A stretch of DNA of 64,000 nt from Scolanthus callimorphus (GCA_033964015.1 CM066924.1:5810251-5874250), one strand, 5' to 3'; positions 31,901 through 42,677 are shown, counted from the first letter of the stretch. Numbers and translations are program-made. The notes: generated by a model not told the origin, from the letters alone.

Positions 31901-33501
31901 ACATTACAGTAGATTATTGCAGCTAGTATGGCCACACAACCATATACTATAAACATGTTAATGTGGCTTATTATAATAGCTTTGGTGAGCATTGTGGAGT
32001 ATTATCTGCGCTGTTATGAACATTTTGGTGGGCTCTAATATATTTGAGCCCACATGAGTCAATCGACCATGATGATGGTCACCATAAATTATTGTCTTTG
32101 CACTCAATGCACTCCAAAGTTATAATAATAGTAATGTAGTTAAAGTTCTTTGCCATAAATAAGTTTTAGGACCTTCTCAGTGCTCACTGTGCTCAGGCTA
32201 ACACAAGCCTGAGTCGGGCCTAAAATAAATTTATGCTTGCAAACGTCAACTTGCTATATTGTTACAACTTACTTATTGTTATTAGGAAGCAAAGTCCAGT
32301 ACAAATTAATAGATATAATCTTTTTCAAATTGTTTATGTTTGAAAAAATGAATGTTGGTGAAGTATTGATGGACTACCATACATGCATAATTTTAATGTT
32401 TTTGCCATACAATTCTCTTTAAAAAAAGGCTGATTCACTAAGTTTTGAAAATTCATATCTCCGCCAGTTTTCAAGTAATTTGTCCCACACTTTGCAGTTT
32501 TGTTCTGTATTGAACTTTCAACTCAGTGTTCCTGATATCTAAATATTATTATAAAATATTAATGTGAGAGAGGTCTGTCTGTACATTGGCAAGCTCTCAT
32601 TGTCATTCTCCTGACAACTGTTATGGTTCTCTAATTTGACAGGATATGTTTCCAACATCAAAGCAAGTCTTTTTGGCCTTTCCAACTCGGAAATCAAGAC
32701 CTTGTATCAGAGCAGCACCCCAAATATACCAGAACCTCTCAATCGCCAGTTCCCTGACAGAGCAAGTAAAGAAGATGCAGTCAAAGCATATGAACAACGC
32801 CAACAAAGAAGTGCTATTTCACTTTATCCATCAGGTACATACGTAAGCAACTACTCGATCTGGGCTTTTTAAAAAAGCTGTGTACTTGGGTTGCATTCGC
32901 TATTAAACCTCCCACTATTGACTTCTGTTCTTTTGCTTGCCTACAAAGAAATGCCAACTAGTTTTACATTTGGCATAGCAAGAGCCAGGCAAGTTGAGGC
33001 TTTCCGTAGTACTCATGCTAGTGTTTTTTTTCACTGTGGATATTTTGTGCTTTTTGTACTGGATACTGTATGCTTTAAGGTGTGGTTCCAGAAATTTCTG
33101 TCCCCAGAAATCCCCCCCCCCCCTCCCATGTTCAAGTTCAAGGAAGGGTGTTGAAAAGTGGCCCATCCCTCTGAACTTTTCAAGGAAATTACAGTATTTG
33201 TATGGAAGAAATCAGTTAAATTGACTCCCCCACCCCTGCAGAATTTCCAACCCCTTCTGTGAGGGATGGACACAATTTTAAATAACACCTATATCCAGGT
33301 GGTCCAATCATCTAAATAACACATATGCTATTTTGTTTGCTAATTTTGCACACAGCTGAAGAGCAAGCCACTTTGCAACAGCAGATTGCTGCGGATGAGG
33401 CAGAAGCTGCACCAGCTAGAGTTACAGGGCAACGTAGATGCAAAACGTGCAAGCAACCTATGCGTGGTCACAAACGAAACTCTTGTAGACCTAAGGAGTA
33501 G
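25991..33501 (+). CDS. THAP-domain DDE transposase, nine exons, one frameshift
   Basis: Exons: 25991-26383, 27224 (or 27232)-27993, 28330-28574, 28867-29404, 30049-30483, 30964-31135, 31747-31895, 32643-32834, 33356-33501; all introns are GT-AG and, apart from the exon 1-2 junction, phases match. Exon 1 encodes a THAP zinc finger (YCVAGAPNDTSC, WTKFV, LCSAHF, SIPTED), expected to bind the element ends. Exon 2 is low-complexity and ends in a coiled coil (LRKKNKRLKKRVKELK). Exon 3 is acidic. The catalytic core shows Asp in CGDGRFDSMGHSAKYG, Asp in VSDRHRGIAKWI, the D-x2-H in YDIWH and Glu in CLEGFHATLNYWHPK. The C-terminus has a zinc-knuckle-like CKTCKQPMRGHKRNSC. With the 27224 acceptor the frame closes after 38 codons; the AG eight bases later keeps it open. 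Near 30302-30305 (CCGGGGATAA) one base is missing from a G run, which shifts the frame, so the protein is probably inactive unless this is a sequencing error. Confidence 0.88.
29551..29933 (+). repeat. Two-copy 191-bp tandem duplication in transposase intron 4
   Basis: Copies start at 29551 and 29742 (AATACTAGACAAGTACACAAC) and end at GACATGCCAACTGAAA. They differ at roughly 5-10 percent of positions by eye. Intronic and non-coding. Confidence 0.85.
30510..30606. repeat. Small hairpin in transposase intron 5
   Basis: CTGCTCTACCGCTGAAT at 30510-30526 is exactly complementary to 30590-30606, 63 bp apart; a C-rich stretch lies between. Probably a tiny MITE or relic. Confidence 0.6.
33110..33280. 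mobile_element. Degenerate C-run MITE relic in transposase intron 8
   Basis: Contains a run of about 14 C, GTATTTGTATGG, CAGTTAAATTGAC, CCCACCCCTGCAGAATTTCC, and CCTTCTGTGAGGG. The same phrases occur in order at 7780-7880. The terminal repeats are eroded. Confidence 0.45.
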
Positions 33502-33819
33502 ATAGTGTGACATATTACTAGTGCCTTTGCAATTTTTATATATTTGCAGCCACATGCACATAAATTAACTAGTGAGAGGATATCGTCTTTTGGGGCTTTG
33601 TTATTGGAGCTTTGTGCAGATTAAAAATGGAATGGCCTGCATTTGGGTTCTTTACAGGACAGGCAATAACTGAACGCCCTGGATGTAAATACAGCACTAA
33701 TGATAATTCCTTTTTTGTGCTTTTTTTATTTGGCACCACTGTATTTGAAAGACAGAAACTGTATTATTTGATTTTGTATATATGATAGTTTTTTTGCATG
33801 TAGACAAGTGGTCTTTTTT

Positions 33820-33825
33820 AATAAA
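33820..33825 (+). terminator. Candidate poly(A) signal of the transposase gene
   Basis: AATAAA about 320 bp after the stop codon at 33499-33501, followed by a T-rich/GT-poor region. It is the first canonical signal downstream. Confidence 0.45.
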
Positions 33826-34755
33826 GTAATATTGCTGAATAAACTGCTTACTGTACAAATCAGCAACCTGGACTGAGGTGGATGGCAAGCATATTAACTT
33901 AAAATAGTAAATCAATTTTACTAGCAGTCAAAGTTTGACATTCACACTTTAAACAATATTTCTTGCAATATCAAATTTTCTCTGGAAAGCTAACCCATGT
34001 TAGTATAATATTACCTAAGTGACTACAGTTAAAACCTGTGTATACCGGTAATGTAAAACTTAAATAGGTTTGTACTTTACAAAATGAAGGTGCAGATGAA
34101 AATACTGGAAAAAATAGTCAGCAAGATTCAAATAATTTACTAAAAATGAAAACCATCTTGTCTTTCCCAATACTGAATTACACAATTTAATTATAGAGAA
34201 TACATGACATGTTGCTGATTATTGCCCTATAAATTTAAGAACCTAAAATCCCACCAAATACCATTTCTATAAGGACCTTATGGGGTTAAGTTGGAAAAAT
34301 GTAGATTCTTGTATGCAGGTTTTTGTTTAGCTTGCTATCACCATCTACCAGTGACTGCTACAATCACCTACCAGTGACTATAAGCCTGCCAACATTGTTA
34401 TGATTGAGAAAAATCCAACAAGTTTTATTTCTCACACGTACAATTCTAACAAAAACAATTAGTCACCACATGCTCTGTGATTATTGCCAATAAATATAAT
34501 TACTCAAGTGACTGCATGTGCTGATTGGCCAAGACGATGAGCATATTTTACAAGCATTAGGGATGAGAATGCAATTTTTTTTGTCTGAAATCTTAAAAGT
34601 CACTTCAGTAATTATACTAAAACAATTACCGGAAGTTGTCTCAGGCTCCGTAAATATCAGCATAGTCTGACTACATTTGCCGATACTTAAGTCTCTTTGC
34701 AAAAGCTCCCAGTTTCCTTAGATCTTATGTTAAAAAAAATTAATCTGTGCAGTAT

Positions 34756-35016
34756 TGGACAATTCCAGGATATATATGTACCCCAGGGACAGGCTGTCCT
34801 AGTTGTTGACCCCCCATGCATCCAGAATTTCCAAAATGGCTTTATTCCCCCTCCATGCATAAAGAATTCGTGAGAGGTTAAACTAGCTTCCAGCTTCGAG
34901 AACCTGCATGCAGGCCGAATTCCAAATTTGAACACCCCCTCCCCACCCCCCACCACCATTCAGAATTTCTGAATGCCGCCGGTCCCTGGGGTACATATAT
35001 TTTCTGGAATTGTCCA
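34756..35016. mobile_element. MITE nested inside the TTAA transposon, between its two genes
   Basis: TIRs TGGACAATTCCAG and CTGGAATTGTCCA continue into ATATATGTACCCCAGGGAC. The interior has CATGCATCCAGAATTTCC, AATTCGTGAGAGGTTAA and GCTTCCAGCTTC phrases shared with 60341-60577 and partly with 61262-61400. It lies downstream of both convergent stop codons, so it does not break either gene. Confidence 0.8.
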
Positions 35017-35163
35017 TTTGCAGATTTATGAAACCCATAGTGATATTGTATGTTGTTGACGACCATTTGATCCATGTCTACATCTTCAAATATACAAGTT
35101 CACGGGATGCTGATAATGTTCAAAATGTCCAGGAACAACTGTCCAAATGAAATGATGAGTTTC

Positions 35164-36504
35164 CTATTGTGCATCTCTATAACCCCTTGGCCTCAGATGT
35201 CTAGTTTGGTACCTTGTGCGAATGTCTTCATAGATGCATGATGGTAATGGACGGGTGTTGTCCCACCCCATATACCCACAAAACCATCGTATGGTCCATC
35301 TATAGGCTACTGCTCTAAGGTATCTGGAAAACAAAGTGGAAAAAGGGATTAATTACTGAGCACTATAGCCTAAGTCTCAAATGGGTTTCCACGTGGTTAC
35401 TAAAAAATATATATCGGGGAAACAGATCGCTTCATAGTAAAGACACTCGAACCGTGAACACTTGGTTAAATTTTATATTACTGTTTATGCTTGTCATTCT
35501 CACCGATACTGGTTGAAAAATGCAATTACTATGTGTTATAAACAGTGGCAAAAGTTATTAAAATACATTTTCATTTTTGAAGTCTCCAAAAACCACAGAA
35601 AAAATGGTAAAGAAATGTATAGGTGTTCACGGTTCGACTGGCCTGACTGTAATCATTAGCAATCAAAAAGTTGACAAGTTATCAAATCTACAAATACCTA
35701 GTAGAGCTAAAAGTGCCATGACGTTAGGAGGTATACAAAGCAATTAGGGAGGTATGAAATCTGATTTTCACTTCTCTGCCGTGCAGTGTAGAGTCAAATC
35801 AATGACTGAAATTTTCTTGCTTGTCGTTAACCGTATTTTCGTCAATTCCTTCAAAATCAAGGTTTGAGAAAATTAAACGATAGTCCATCTATACTTACTC
35901 ATTCTGTAAGACTCCAGCTCTGCGTCTGTATGCTCGGCCATTCTTTGTTTTCAACAATGGCCCCACGTTTTCCAGGACAGCCTTGTTTGTGAGAGCATTG
36001 TAGTCCTCGTGTTGCGTAATGCACTTTAAAGTCTCGATGCTTCCGTCGAACATCATCTTGCCTTGGGTATGAACCACTTCGCGGCAGCAACGGTATTCAA
36101 GCGCTCCATTCAGATTATCAGTTCTGCAGTGCTCACATTTGCACCTACCGAGTATCGAAACGAACGAACGGTCAACAAAATGCTATAAGTTATATTATAC
36201 TTAGCTTGTTTTAACCAAATCCTCACCATTCTGCTAAAGCAATAGTCCCATCTTCTCTTTGAGCTAGTGTATCAGGCGAAAGACCATCCTGGTCCGTTTG
36301 GTTTGCCTCCTCTTCTATCTGGCCTGGCGGTGCTAAAGGCTCTTCCAAGTAAGGCTCAATGACTGGACCATCTTCGTCAGAGCTCTCCTCTCTTCCTTCG
36401 TTGTCTGTCCTTTCACTGTCAGAATTGCTTTGTTTGCTAGCAGAAGATGCAGACTGGGTGTCTGTTTCACTAAATAAATCGTTTTCGCTTCCAGAATCGG
36501 ACAT
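35164..36504 (-). CDS. P2X7-tail (ballast / P2RX7_C)-like protein, three exons, intact
   Basis: Exons on the minus strand: 36504-36227, 36144-35899, 35323-35164. Donors are GTGAGG and GTAAGT, acceptors TAG and CAG, and phases 2/2 agree, giving 227 aa with stop TAG at 35166-35164. Residues 1-92 are Ser/Asp/Glu-rich and probably disordered. A cysteine-rich domain follows: WCKCEHC (93-99), CC at 112-113, C134 in LKCITQH. Then come YLRAVAYRWTIRWFCGYMG (176-194) and LPSCIYEDIR (201-210). The order W-C-x-C-x2-C ... CC ... C ... Y-R-W/RW ... P-S-C matches the cytosolic ballast domain of vertebrate P2X7 receptors, which in structures of that receptor binds zinc and a guanine nucleotide. No transmembrane segment or P2X ectodomain is present, so this is not a channel. 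The function is unknown. It starts 298 bp from the right end of the transposon and is therefore cargo or an accessory protein. Confidence 0.85.
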
Positions 36505-36567
36505 TTTCCGGGATCAACGACTCTTGTATTGAGTTCTTGTCGAAGAAGTGAGAACTTTCAGCAGACG

Positions 36568-36802
36568 CTTCGCACTTTGAAAACAAAATTACGTCACGTC
36601 ACGTGGTCATGAAGCGAGCAACTCCTTATTTGGAAAGGCGCTCCGAGCGATAGGTCTAGCCACTTTTGGCGGCAATGTTGTGCTTTTTCAAATCGCTCTA
36701 ATATCAGAAGCATTTATCGCACAGCCCTCAAACTAGGCAAGCTAAAGGTTAAAAGGTTATAGATTTATTTTATTTAAAAACATTTCTCGTTTCATATGCA
36801 CT
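36568..36802 (-). repeat. Right terminal inverted repeat; likely promoter of the P2X7-tail-like gene
   Basis: The exact complement of 25742-25976 by eye. On the minus strand the CACGTGACGTGACGTAA block lies about 90 bp upstream of the ATG at 36504. Confidence 0.9.
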
Positions 36803-36806
36803 TTAA
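36803..36806. repeat. TTAA target-site duplication, right
   Basis: Pairs with 25738-25741. Sequence from here on (GACATTCTATGTAC) continues the ~300-bp array interrupted at 25737. Confidence 0.95.
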
Positions 36807-37169
36807 GACATTCTATGTACAAAATTTCAAAACCATCTAGCCCCATACAGTTTCCCTGTGGTCATTTTCCTTGTATTTGGATAAAGCGCTAATATCTCTG
36901 GAAGTATCCATCGAAGGGTGTGGTTCTGCATGTGTAATGGTTGATCGTCCTTTGCTTTATCACAGTCTTAAGGTTTACAGCGTTTGATAAACGTTAACTG
37001 TTGTTTTAAAATTTATTTACGATAATTAATTCCATGGCTATAAAACTGGAAGTATCCATTTTGGGGCGTGGCTCCACTTCTAAAATGTTCAGCGTATGAA
37101 ACTCTATCAGTCTCCAAATTTCATGCTTGTTTCCCTAATTTGCACAATTCTGCACCATTTTCCTGTACT
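36807..37169 (+). repeat. Right arm of inverted ~300-bp repeat array, second part
   Basis: A continuation of 25040-25737 after the transposon, with one more GGAAGTATCCATTTTGGGG/CGTGGCTCCAC unit near 37050. It is the reverse complement of 23350-23730. Confidence 0.85.
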
Positions 37170-37219
37170 AACACAAGTTAGGTTTCATTCACCACTGACT
37201 TTAATGTAATATTTATTAT

Positions 37220-37403
37220 TAGTATAAACCAACTAATGGTCTATTACAAATCCTGCATTCTGATTGGCTGAGCTACTAATGGTCTATTAGTGATAGACCG
37301 TGCCTGGCAAAACCACCACCTTTCTTTGCAAGAAAACTTGATTTTTTCAACATAAAATAATGGAATTCATTGCCAAAACCGACCAACTAGTTGGTTTATA
37401 CTA
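37220..37403. mobile_element. Hairpin MITE with TAGTATAAACCAACTA tips
   Basis: TAGTATAAACCAACTA (37220-37235) is complementary to 37388-37403. Another stem, CATTCGGCCTTCGGCC with flanking ATAGACCAT/ATGGTCTAT, lies at 37448-37490. Confidence 0.6.
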
Positions 37404-37834
37404 AAACAATTAGACCTCTCGTCCTCATGTGCTATGATATCAATAGACCATTCGGCCTTCGGCCTCATGGTCTATTCATCATAGCACATTCGGCCTTGAG
37501 GTCTAATTGTTAAATAGCGGCCAAGATGGCACCCAGCCGTGAACACAGGTCTTTGGTCGTAAGACCGCTGACCACAAAGTGGAATACAACATAAGCTTCC
37601 TAACTGCTTACACAATCACAACCTATTATTCTATGTGCAGATCACCATTAATGAGTAGATTTTAACTAAGCGATTTTGTTTCATTCAGGGATTTCACGGG
37701 TTTTATTGAATCCCACAGTTGCGGCTGTTGGCAACGTTGTTGTTATTTCGATGAGCATTATGCATATTATCATAGCTCATTAATGTAACTGACCTTGATA
37801 ATCATGAGTCTTCGGCGCTCAGTGTTCACAAGAC

Positions 37835-38690
37835 ACTAGCCCACATGTTGATACTCCGCTGCCCCCACTGACTCCCCGCTAGCCCCACATGTTGATATCC
37901 GCTGCCCCCACTGAACTCCCCGCTAGCCCCACATGTTGATACTCCGCTGCCCCCACTGAACTCCCCGCTAGCCCCACATGTTGATACTCCGCTGCCCCCA
38001 CTGAACTCCCCGCTAGCCCCACATGTTGATACTCCGCTGCCCCCACTGAACTCCCCACTAGCCCACATGTTGATACTCTGCTGCCCCCACTGAACTCCCC
38101 GCTAGCCCCACATGTTGATACTCCGCTGCCCCCACTGAACTCCCCGCTAGCCCCACATGTTGATATCCGCTGCCCCCACTGAACTCCCCACTAGCCCCAC
38201 ATGTTGATACTCCGCTGCCCCCACTGAACTCACCGCTAGCCCCACATGTTGATACTCCGCTGCCCCCACTGAACTCCCCGCTAGCCCCACATGTTGATAC
38301 TCCGCTGCCCCCACTGAACTCCCCGCTAGCCCCACATGTTGATATCCGCTGCCCCCACTGAACTCCCCGCTAGCCCCACATGTTGATACTCCGGTGCCCC
38401 CACTGAACTCCCCGCTAGCCCCACATGTTGATACTCCGCTGCCCCCACTGAACTCCCCGCTAGCCCCACATGTTGATATCCGCTGCCCCCACTGAACTCC
38501 CCGCTAGCCCCACATGTTGATACTCCGCTGCCCCCACTGAACTCCCCGCTAGCCCCACATGTTGATACTCCGCTGCCCCCACTGAACTCCCCGCTAGCCC
38601 CACATGTTGATACTCCGCTGCCCCCACTGAACTCCCCCGCTAGCCCCACATGTTGATACTCCGCTGCCCCCACTGAATTCCCCGCTACCT
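37835..38690. repeat. 45-bp satellite array, about 19 copies
   Basis: The unit is about 45 bp containing CCCCGCTAGCCCCACATG, TTGATACTCC and GCTGCCCCCACTGAACT, with 43-bp variants (TTGATATCC) and a few point changes. Because 45 is divisible by three, the minus strand reads as an open Gly/Ser-rich repeat (GEFSGGSGVSTCGAS); the 43-bp variants break this frame repeatedly, so it is probably not a gene. Confidence 0.95.
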
Positions 38691-38810
38691 ACAGCTGTGG
38701 TTCAGTAGTATCTTCTACTCGATGAGTGAAAACAACTCTGGGCTACACGAGTGGATGATGAAAGTTGACTTGTTTTAGCCAAATTGTTTGTTTGTACATT
38801 TCCTTGTTTA

Positions 38811-39033
38811 CTGCGATTTTCACAATTCTGCGAACTCCCACTTGACATTTCCGAACGCCAAACTGCGTTTTGGCTTCCGTTAATCAAACCTTTTAAGTCA
38901 AGTCCCAAATTATGTTTTGAAGCCTAGGTAGCCCCTATCACCCAGCGTTGCTCACTCGTTTGATTGACGGAAGCCAAACCGTGGTTTGTTGGTCGGTGTA
39001 GAGTTCGCAGAATTATGAAAATCGCAGCAAAAG
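38811..39033. repeat. Inverted repeat with ~75-bp imperfect arms upstream of the zinc-finger exon
   Basis: 38811-38889 (TGCGATTTTCACAATTCTGCG ... TTTGGCTTCCGT) is inverted relative to 38958-39033 (ACGGAAGCCAAACC ... TTCGCAGAATTATGAAAATC). It lies 70 bp upstream of the acceptor of the zinc-finger exon and could be a MITE or an intronic hairpin. Confidence 0.65.
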
Positions 39034-39103
39034 AACCATAGTTGTTTGGTTCTAAAATGAGATTTTCGATTGCTTCTGATGTGCTTTTGATTTCTTTTTG
39101 AAG

Positions 39104-41094
39104 TTTGGTTATGAAAGCTGTCTGTCCAATGAGCTTACAAGTGACGAGGAGGCATTACAGGACAACAAGGCTGAATCGCTTAAAGTACAAGAGCAAATGA
39201 ATTCCATAAGTAAACCATTTGAATGCAAGGAATGCGGGCAGTGCTTTACTCAGCGGAGTTCTCTTAAATTCATGAACGAAGACATGCAGGGATAAAACCC
39301 TACGCTTGCCAGAAATGTGCAAAATGTTTTGCTGACAAGGGTAGTCTAACAATCCATGAGAAGACACACTCAGGTGTCAAGCCATACGAATGCAAAGAAT
39401 GCGGTCAGTGCTTTACTGCAAAGAAGAACTTGGAAAGCCACGAGCGAAAACATGCAGGAGTGCTACCATATGAATGTGAGCATTGTGATAAGTCTTACAG
39501 TTCGAAAGGAGCTCTTAAAGCTCATGAGGGAACACATGCAGCGGTGAAACCATATGAGTGCTTCCAGTGTGGAAAATGTTTTGCAAAAGCTTGTGTACTA
39601 CGAATACATGAGAAAATCCACTCAGGGGTTAAACCATTTGAATGCCAAGAATGCGGTAAACGCTTTGCTCACTTGAGTATTCTACAACGCCATAAACGAA
39701 CTCATTCAGATGTCAAACCTCATCAATGCGGAGAGTGTGGTAAGCAGTTCCGAACCAAGGGTAATCTGACCAGTCATGAGCAGATGCACACAGGGATACA
39801 ACCCCATGAGTGCCAACAGTGCGGTAAGCGCTTCCGTTTGGCTGGTAATCTGAGGACCCATGTGCGTAGGCATGCTGGTATAAAACCTTATCAATGTACA
39901 ATCTGTGGGAAGTGCTTCGCTGTATCTTGTCATCTTAAACGCCACGAACGCTCTGTACATTTAGGAGAAAAAGAATTCGAGTGTAAGCAATGCGGACGTT
40001 GTTTCGCTGATGCAAGTACCCTCAGAATCCACGAGCAAAGGCATTCAGGGTTAAAACCATATACGTGCAAATTCTGTAAATTGTGCTTCAGTAGCAAACA
40101 TGATTTGAAAACCCATGAGAAGAGACACACGGAGAAAAGGTCGTATGATTGCCAAGAGTGTGACAAGCGCTACACGACAAGGCAAGGATTGAAATACCAT
40201 ACACGAATACACACAGGAGAAATGCCTTATCAATGCCAGGAATGTCACAAGTCGTTTAGGTCAATTGAAGGACTCAGATACCACGACAGAACCCATTCTG
40301 GAATCAAACCGTTTGGCTGCGAGCAGTGTGGGAAATATTTTACTTCTTCTAGTGGCCTTGGACTTCACGAGCGCACACACTCTGGTGTGAAGCCATATGA
40401 GTGCAATGAATGTGGAAAAACGTTTGCTCAATCCAGTACCCTTAGAGATCACAAACGAACTCATTTGGGAATAAAACCACATGATTGCCCAAGTTGCAAG
40501 AAGTCGTTTGGTAGAATAAGTGCATTGAAAAGTCATGAACGAACACACACAGGAGAAAAACCTTACGAGTGCCAGCAATGTGGTCATCGTTTTAGCTCAT
40601 CTAGTAGCCTGAAATCTCACGAACGAAGGCATGCAGGTCTGAAACCTTTTGATTGTACAAAATGCCATAAGCGCTTTGCTACATCTGCGCATCTAAAACG
40701 ACATACAGTCACTCATTCAGGAGTAAAATCATTTGAATGTCAGGAGTGTGGGAAATGCTTGAGTACGGCGGGTACTCTAAGAGGTCACGAAAGAAGGCAT
40801 ACAGGAGTTAAACCTCATCAGTGTAAACAATGTGAGCAGTGTTTCTATACCGCTGCTGAACGGAGAGACCACGAACGAAAGCATTCAGGAGTGAAAAGTT
40901 TTAAATGTGAGGATTGCGGCAAATTATTTCTCATCTCTAATCATCTAAAACTTCACGAGCGAAGGCATACAGGAGTTAAACCTTTTCATTGCCTTCCCTG
41001 TGGAAAATGCTTCGTTCAACCAAGTGCCCTTCGAAGACATGAAAAAACACATTCACATAAGGCGAAGCAAGGAAATGGCAGTGGAGTCAAGTAA
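39104..41094 (+). CDS. C2H2 poly-zinc-finger protein, terminal exon (copy 2), with a frameshift
   Basis: The exon follows an acceptor TTTCTTTTTGAAG ending at 39103; upstream exons were not found. The first ~60 codons (FGYESCLSNELTSDEEALQ...) are a non-finger acidic leader. Then follow about 21 C2H2 fingers with TGEKP-like linkers, ending at TAA 41092-41094 after a short basic tail. In the first finger (CKECGQCFTQRSSL) one base is missing near 39265, where the related fragment at 23199-23266 has an extra G. The leader is therefore out of frame with the remaining fingers. A product could start at the ATG at 39430 (MESHERKHAG), but this begins in mid-finger. The gene is thus either recently damaged or mis-sequenced. 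It is an inverted paralogue of 1-1578 and probably binds DNA in the nucleus. Confidence 0.85.
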
Positions 41095-41258
41095 CCTGGA
41101 CGAAAGAAAAATGCAGAAGTTAAACCATTTTCGGTGTTTTCTCTGTAGAAAAGGCTTTGTTCAGTGAAAGACTTGGAGAAACACAAGCCTGATACTCATC
41201 TGAAATCCTCTCTAACAAGGTAATAGACTCATATCACGTTAATATGGCTTAATATTAT

Positions 41259-41575
41259 CAGAAACATATAAGTGAGTTGAAACGTGTAACAAACATACAT
41301 TACTTTAGTGCCAAGCTGCGGAATATTCGCAGAATAAACAATTGAACAGATTTTGAAAATAATGTTGTTGGAAGACTTCAAGATGTTAATGTTAGTATAT
41401 TATCACTTACCACTGTTGTTCTACTTTATATGAGCAAATATGAAATTACGAAGAGAAAACCTGCTTGGGCTAGCAGTCGAGAGTTCATTATTGACCAAAT
41501 ATGGTCATAAATCCATCTCGAATAATACACAGCTTGGATCGCCGTTACATGTTTCAACTAAGTTATATGTTTCTG
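41259..41575. mobile_element. hAT-like MITE, full-length copy 2
   Basis: A 317-bp homologue of 5976-6296 with the same CAGAAACATATAAGTGAG tips, flanked by the 7-bp repeat ATATTAT (41252-41258 and 41576-41582). It lies 165 bp downstream of the zinc-finger stop codon and may contribute to its 3' UTR. Confidence 0.85.
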
Positions 41576-42677
41576 ATATTATGTAATGGTTATCAGGAAA
41601 CGAAGTCCAGTATTCAATTCAGCACATCCGTTTAGTAAAGCTGCAAAGTTTGGTTGAATACTGTCCGAGATATGATTTTTCTAAATGATTTTTACAATAA
41701 AATGTATATGGTGGTAGTGCATCGATGCGTTACCAGCCTCGTTTTGATGTTCTTGCCCATACATTTCTTTGTAAAAAAAATTGCCCAGAAAGCTAAGTTT
41801 TGAGAATTCATAATATCTCAGCCAGTTTTCGAGTAATTATTCCCAAACTTTGCAGCTTTACTAATACGGATGTGCTAAAATGGTAACTGATAACTGATAC
41901 CTATAAGATATTATTAAGCCATATAAACGTGATAAGGGTCTATTATGAGGTAATGAATGCTTCAGAGTATGCTTCAGTATCTGGCTTCAGTGCTTTTGCT
42001 CTCGTACCTCTCAAAACTGAGAATTGTAGGCCAAAGACAGAAGTAGATTACATCGAATGCTACGAAACTTGGCAGAGAAGTAGACTGCAAATGGTGCGAT
42101 TCTTTTTTTTTGTGAATTCAATATGCATTCCAAGGGCTTATCTAGGGGGGTGCCCTTGTTTTCATATTTTTTGTAAAAACCCTAAGATTAGCTACCCCCT
42201 TGGTCTGAACTCTGTAGTATATCCTTTGTACTAGCCACCCCTCTCTTAAGGGTCTGCATCCGCCACTGGCATTCAGTGTATTTGTGTGGTGTAGAATCCC
42301 AAATTCCAAATGAAGGATGTTACTTCTGTTCTCTTGTGCTGCGCTTACCCGAAGAGAAATATTTTCAATGCAGCACCGACACGAGATGGAGGACGGCCTG
42401 CCAGTGGACAATGCACAGCGCATTCCTCGCCTTCATTTCTTGTTACTTATTACTTTCTTATTACAAATTATTACTTTTTATTCGCCCGTGTATGCTTGTT
42501 CTTTTGAAACATTTCTAATGTCTCCATTTCTAATGCCTCAAGTTTCCTTTTTGTCTCAATGACACCAGATCAATAATTGCGGCATGCCACAGAAGCAGAC
42601 CTTGGACCCTTTTAACATATAAACGACTTACTTACTTGAATGTCTACACAAATGTATGCTGGCAATGAACCTGGCAA
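41576..42677. other. Non-coding, eroded repeats
   Basis: Holds an eroded C-run MITE-like tract at 42130-42270 (GGGCTTATCTAGGGGGGTG ... CCGCCACTGGC). 41640-41860 contains an imperfect inverted repeat (AGTTTGGTTGAATAC, AACTTTGCAGC). No exon recognised. Confidence 0.4.

Larger units (their letters stand above)
25742..36802 (+). mobile_element. Kolobok-like TTAA DNA transposon with two genes
   Basis: An 11,061-bp element bounded by 235-bp TIRs that are identical by eye (25742-25976 and 36568-36802, tips AGTGCATATGAAACG) and by TTAA duplications. The plus-strand gene (25991-33501) encodes a THAP-domain DDE transposase with a D-x2-H motif. THAP plus TTAA plus D-x2-H points to the Kolobok superfamily rather than piggyBac. 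The minus-strand gene (36504-35164) encodes a P2X7-tail-like protein. The genes are convergent, each starting within 300 bp of a terminus. Further nested material includes a tandem duplication (29551-29933), a C-run MITE relic (33110-33280) and a MITE (34756-35016). Identical TIRs suggest recent insertion; the transposase appears to carry one frameshift. Confidence 0.93.

Noticed and set aside
35164..36504. A P2X ion-channel gene
   Set aside because: No transmembrane helices, ectodomain cysteines or P2X pore motifs; only the tail-like domain is present behind an acidic leader.
25742..36802. Assignment to piggyBac because of TTAA
   Set aside because: The transposase has a THAP finger and a D-x2-H motif and lacks the piggyBac DDD core and its C-terminal RING-like domain; Kolobok fits better.
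37826..38673. Gly/Ser-rich minus-strand repeat protein (GEFSGGSGVSTCGAS)
   Set aside because: Produced by the 45-bp satellite; 43-bp variants shift the frame repeatedly and no start context or splice site accompanies it.
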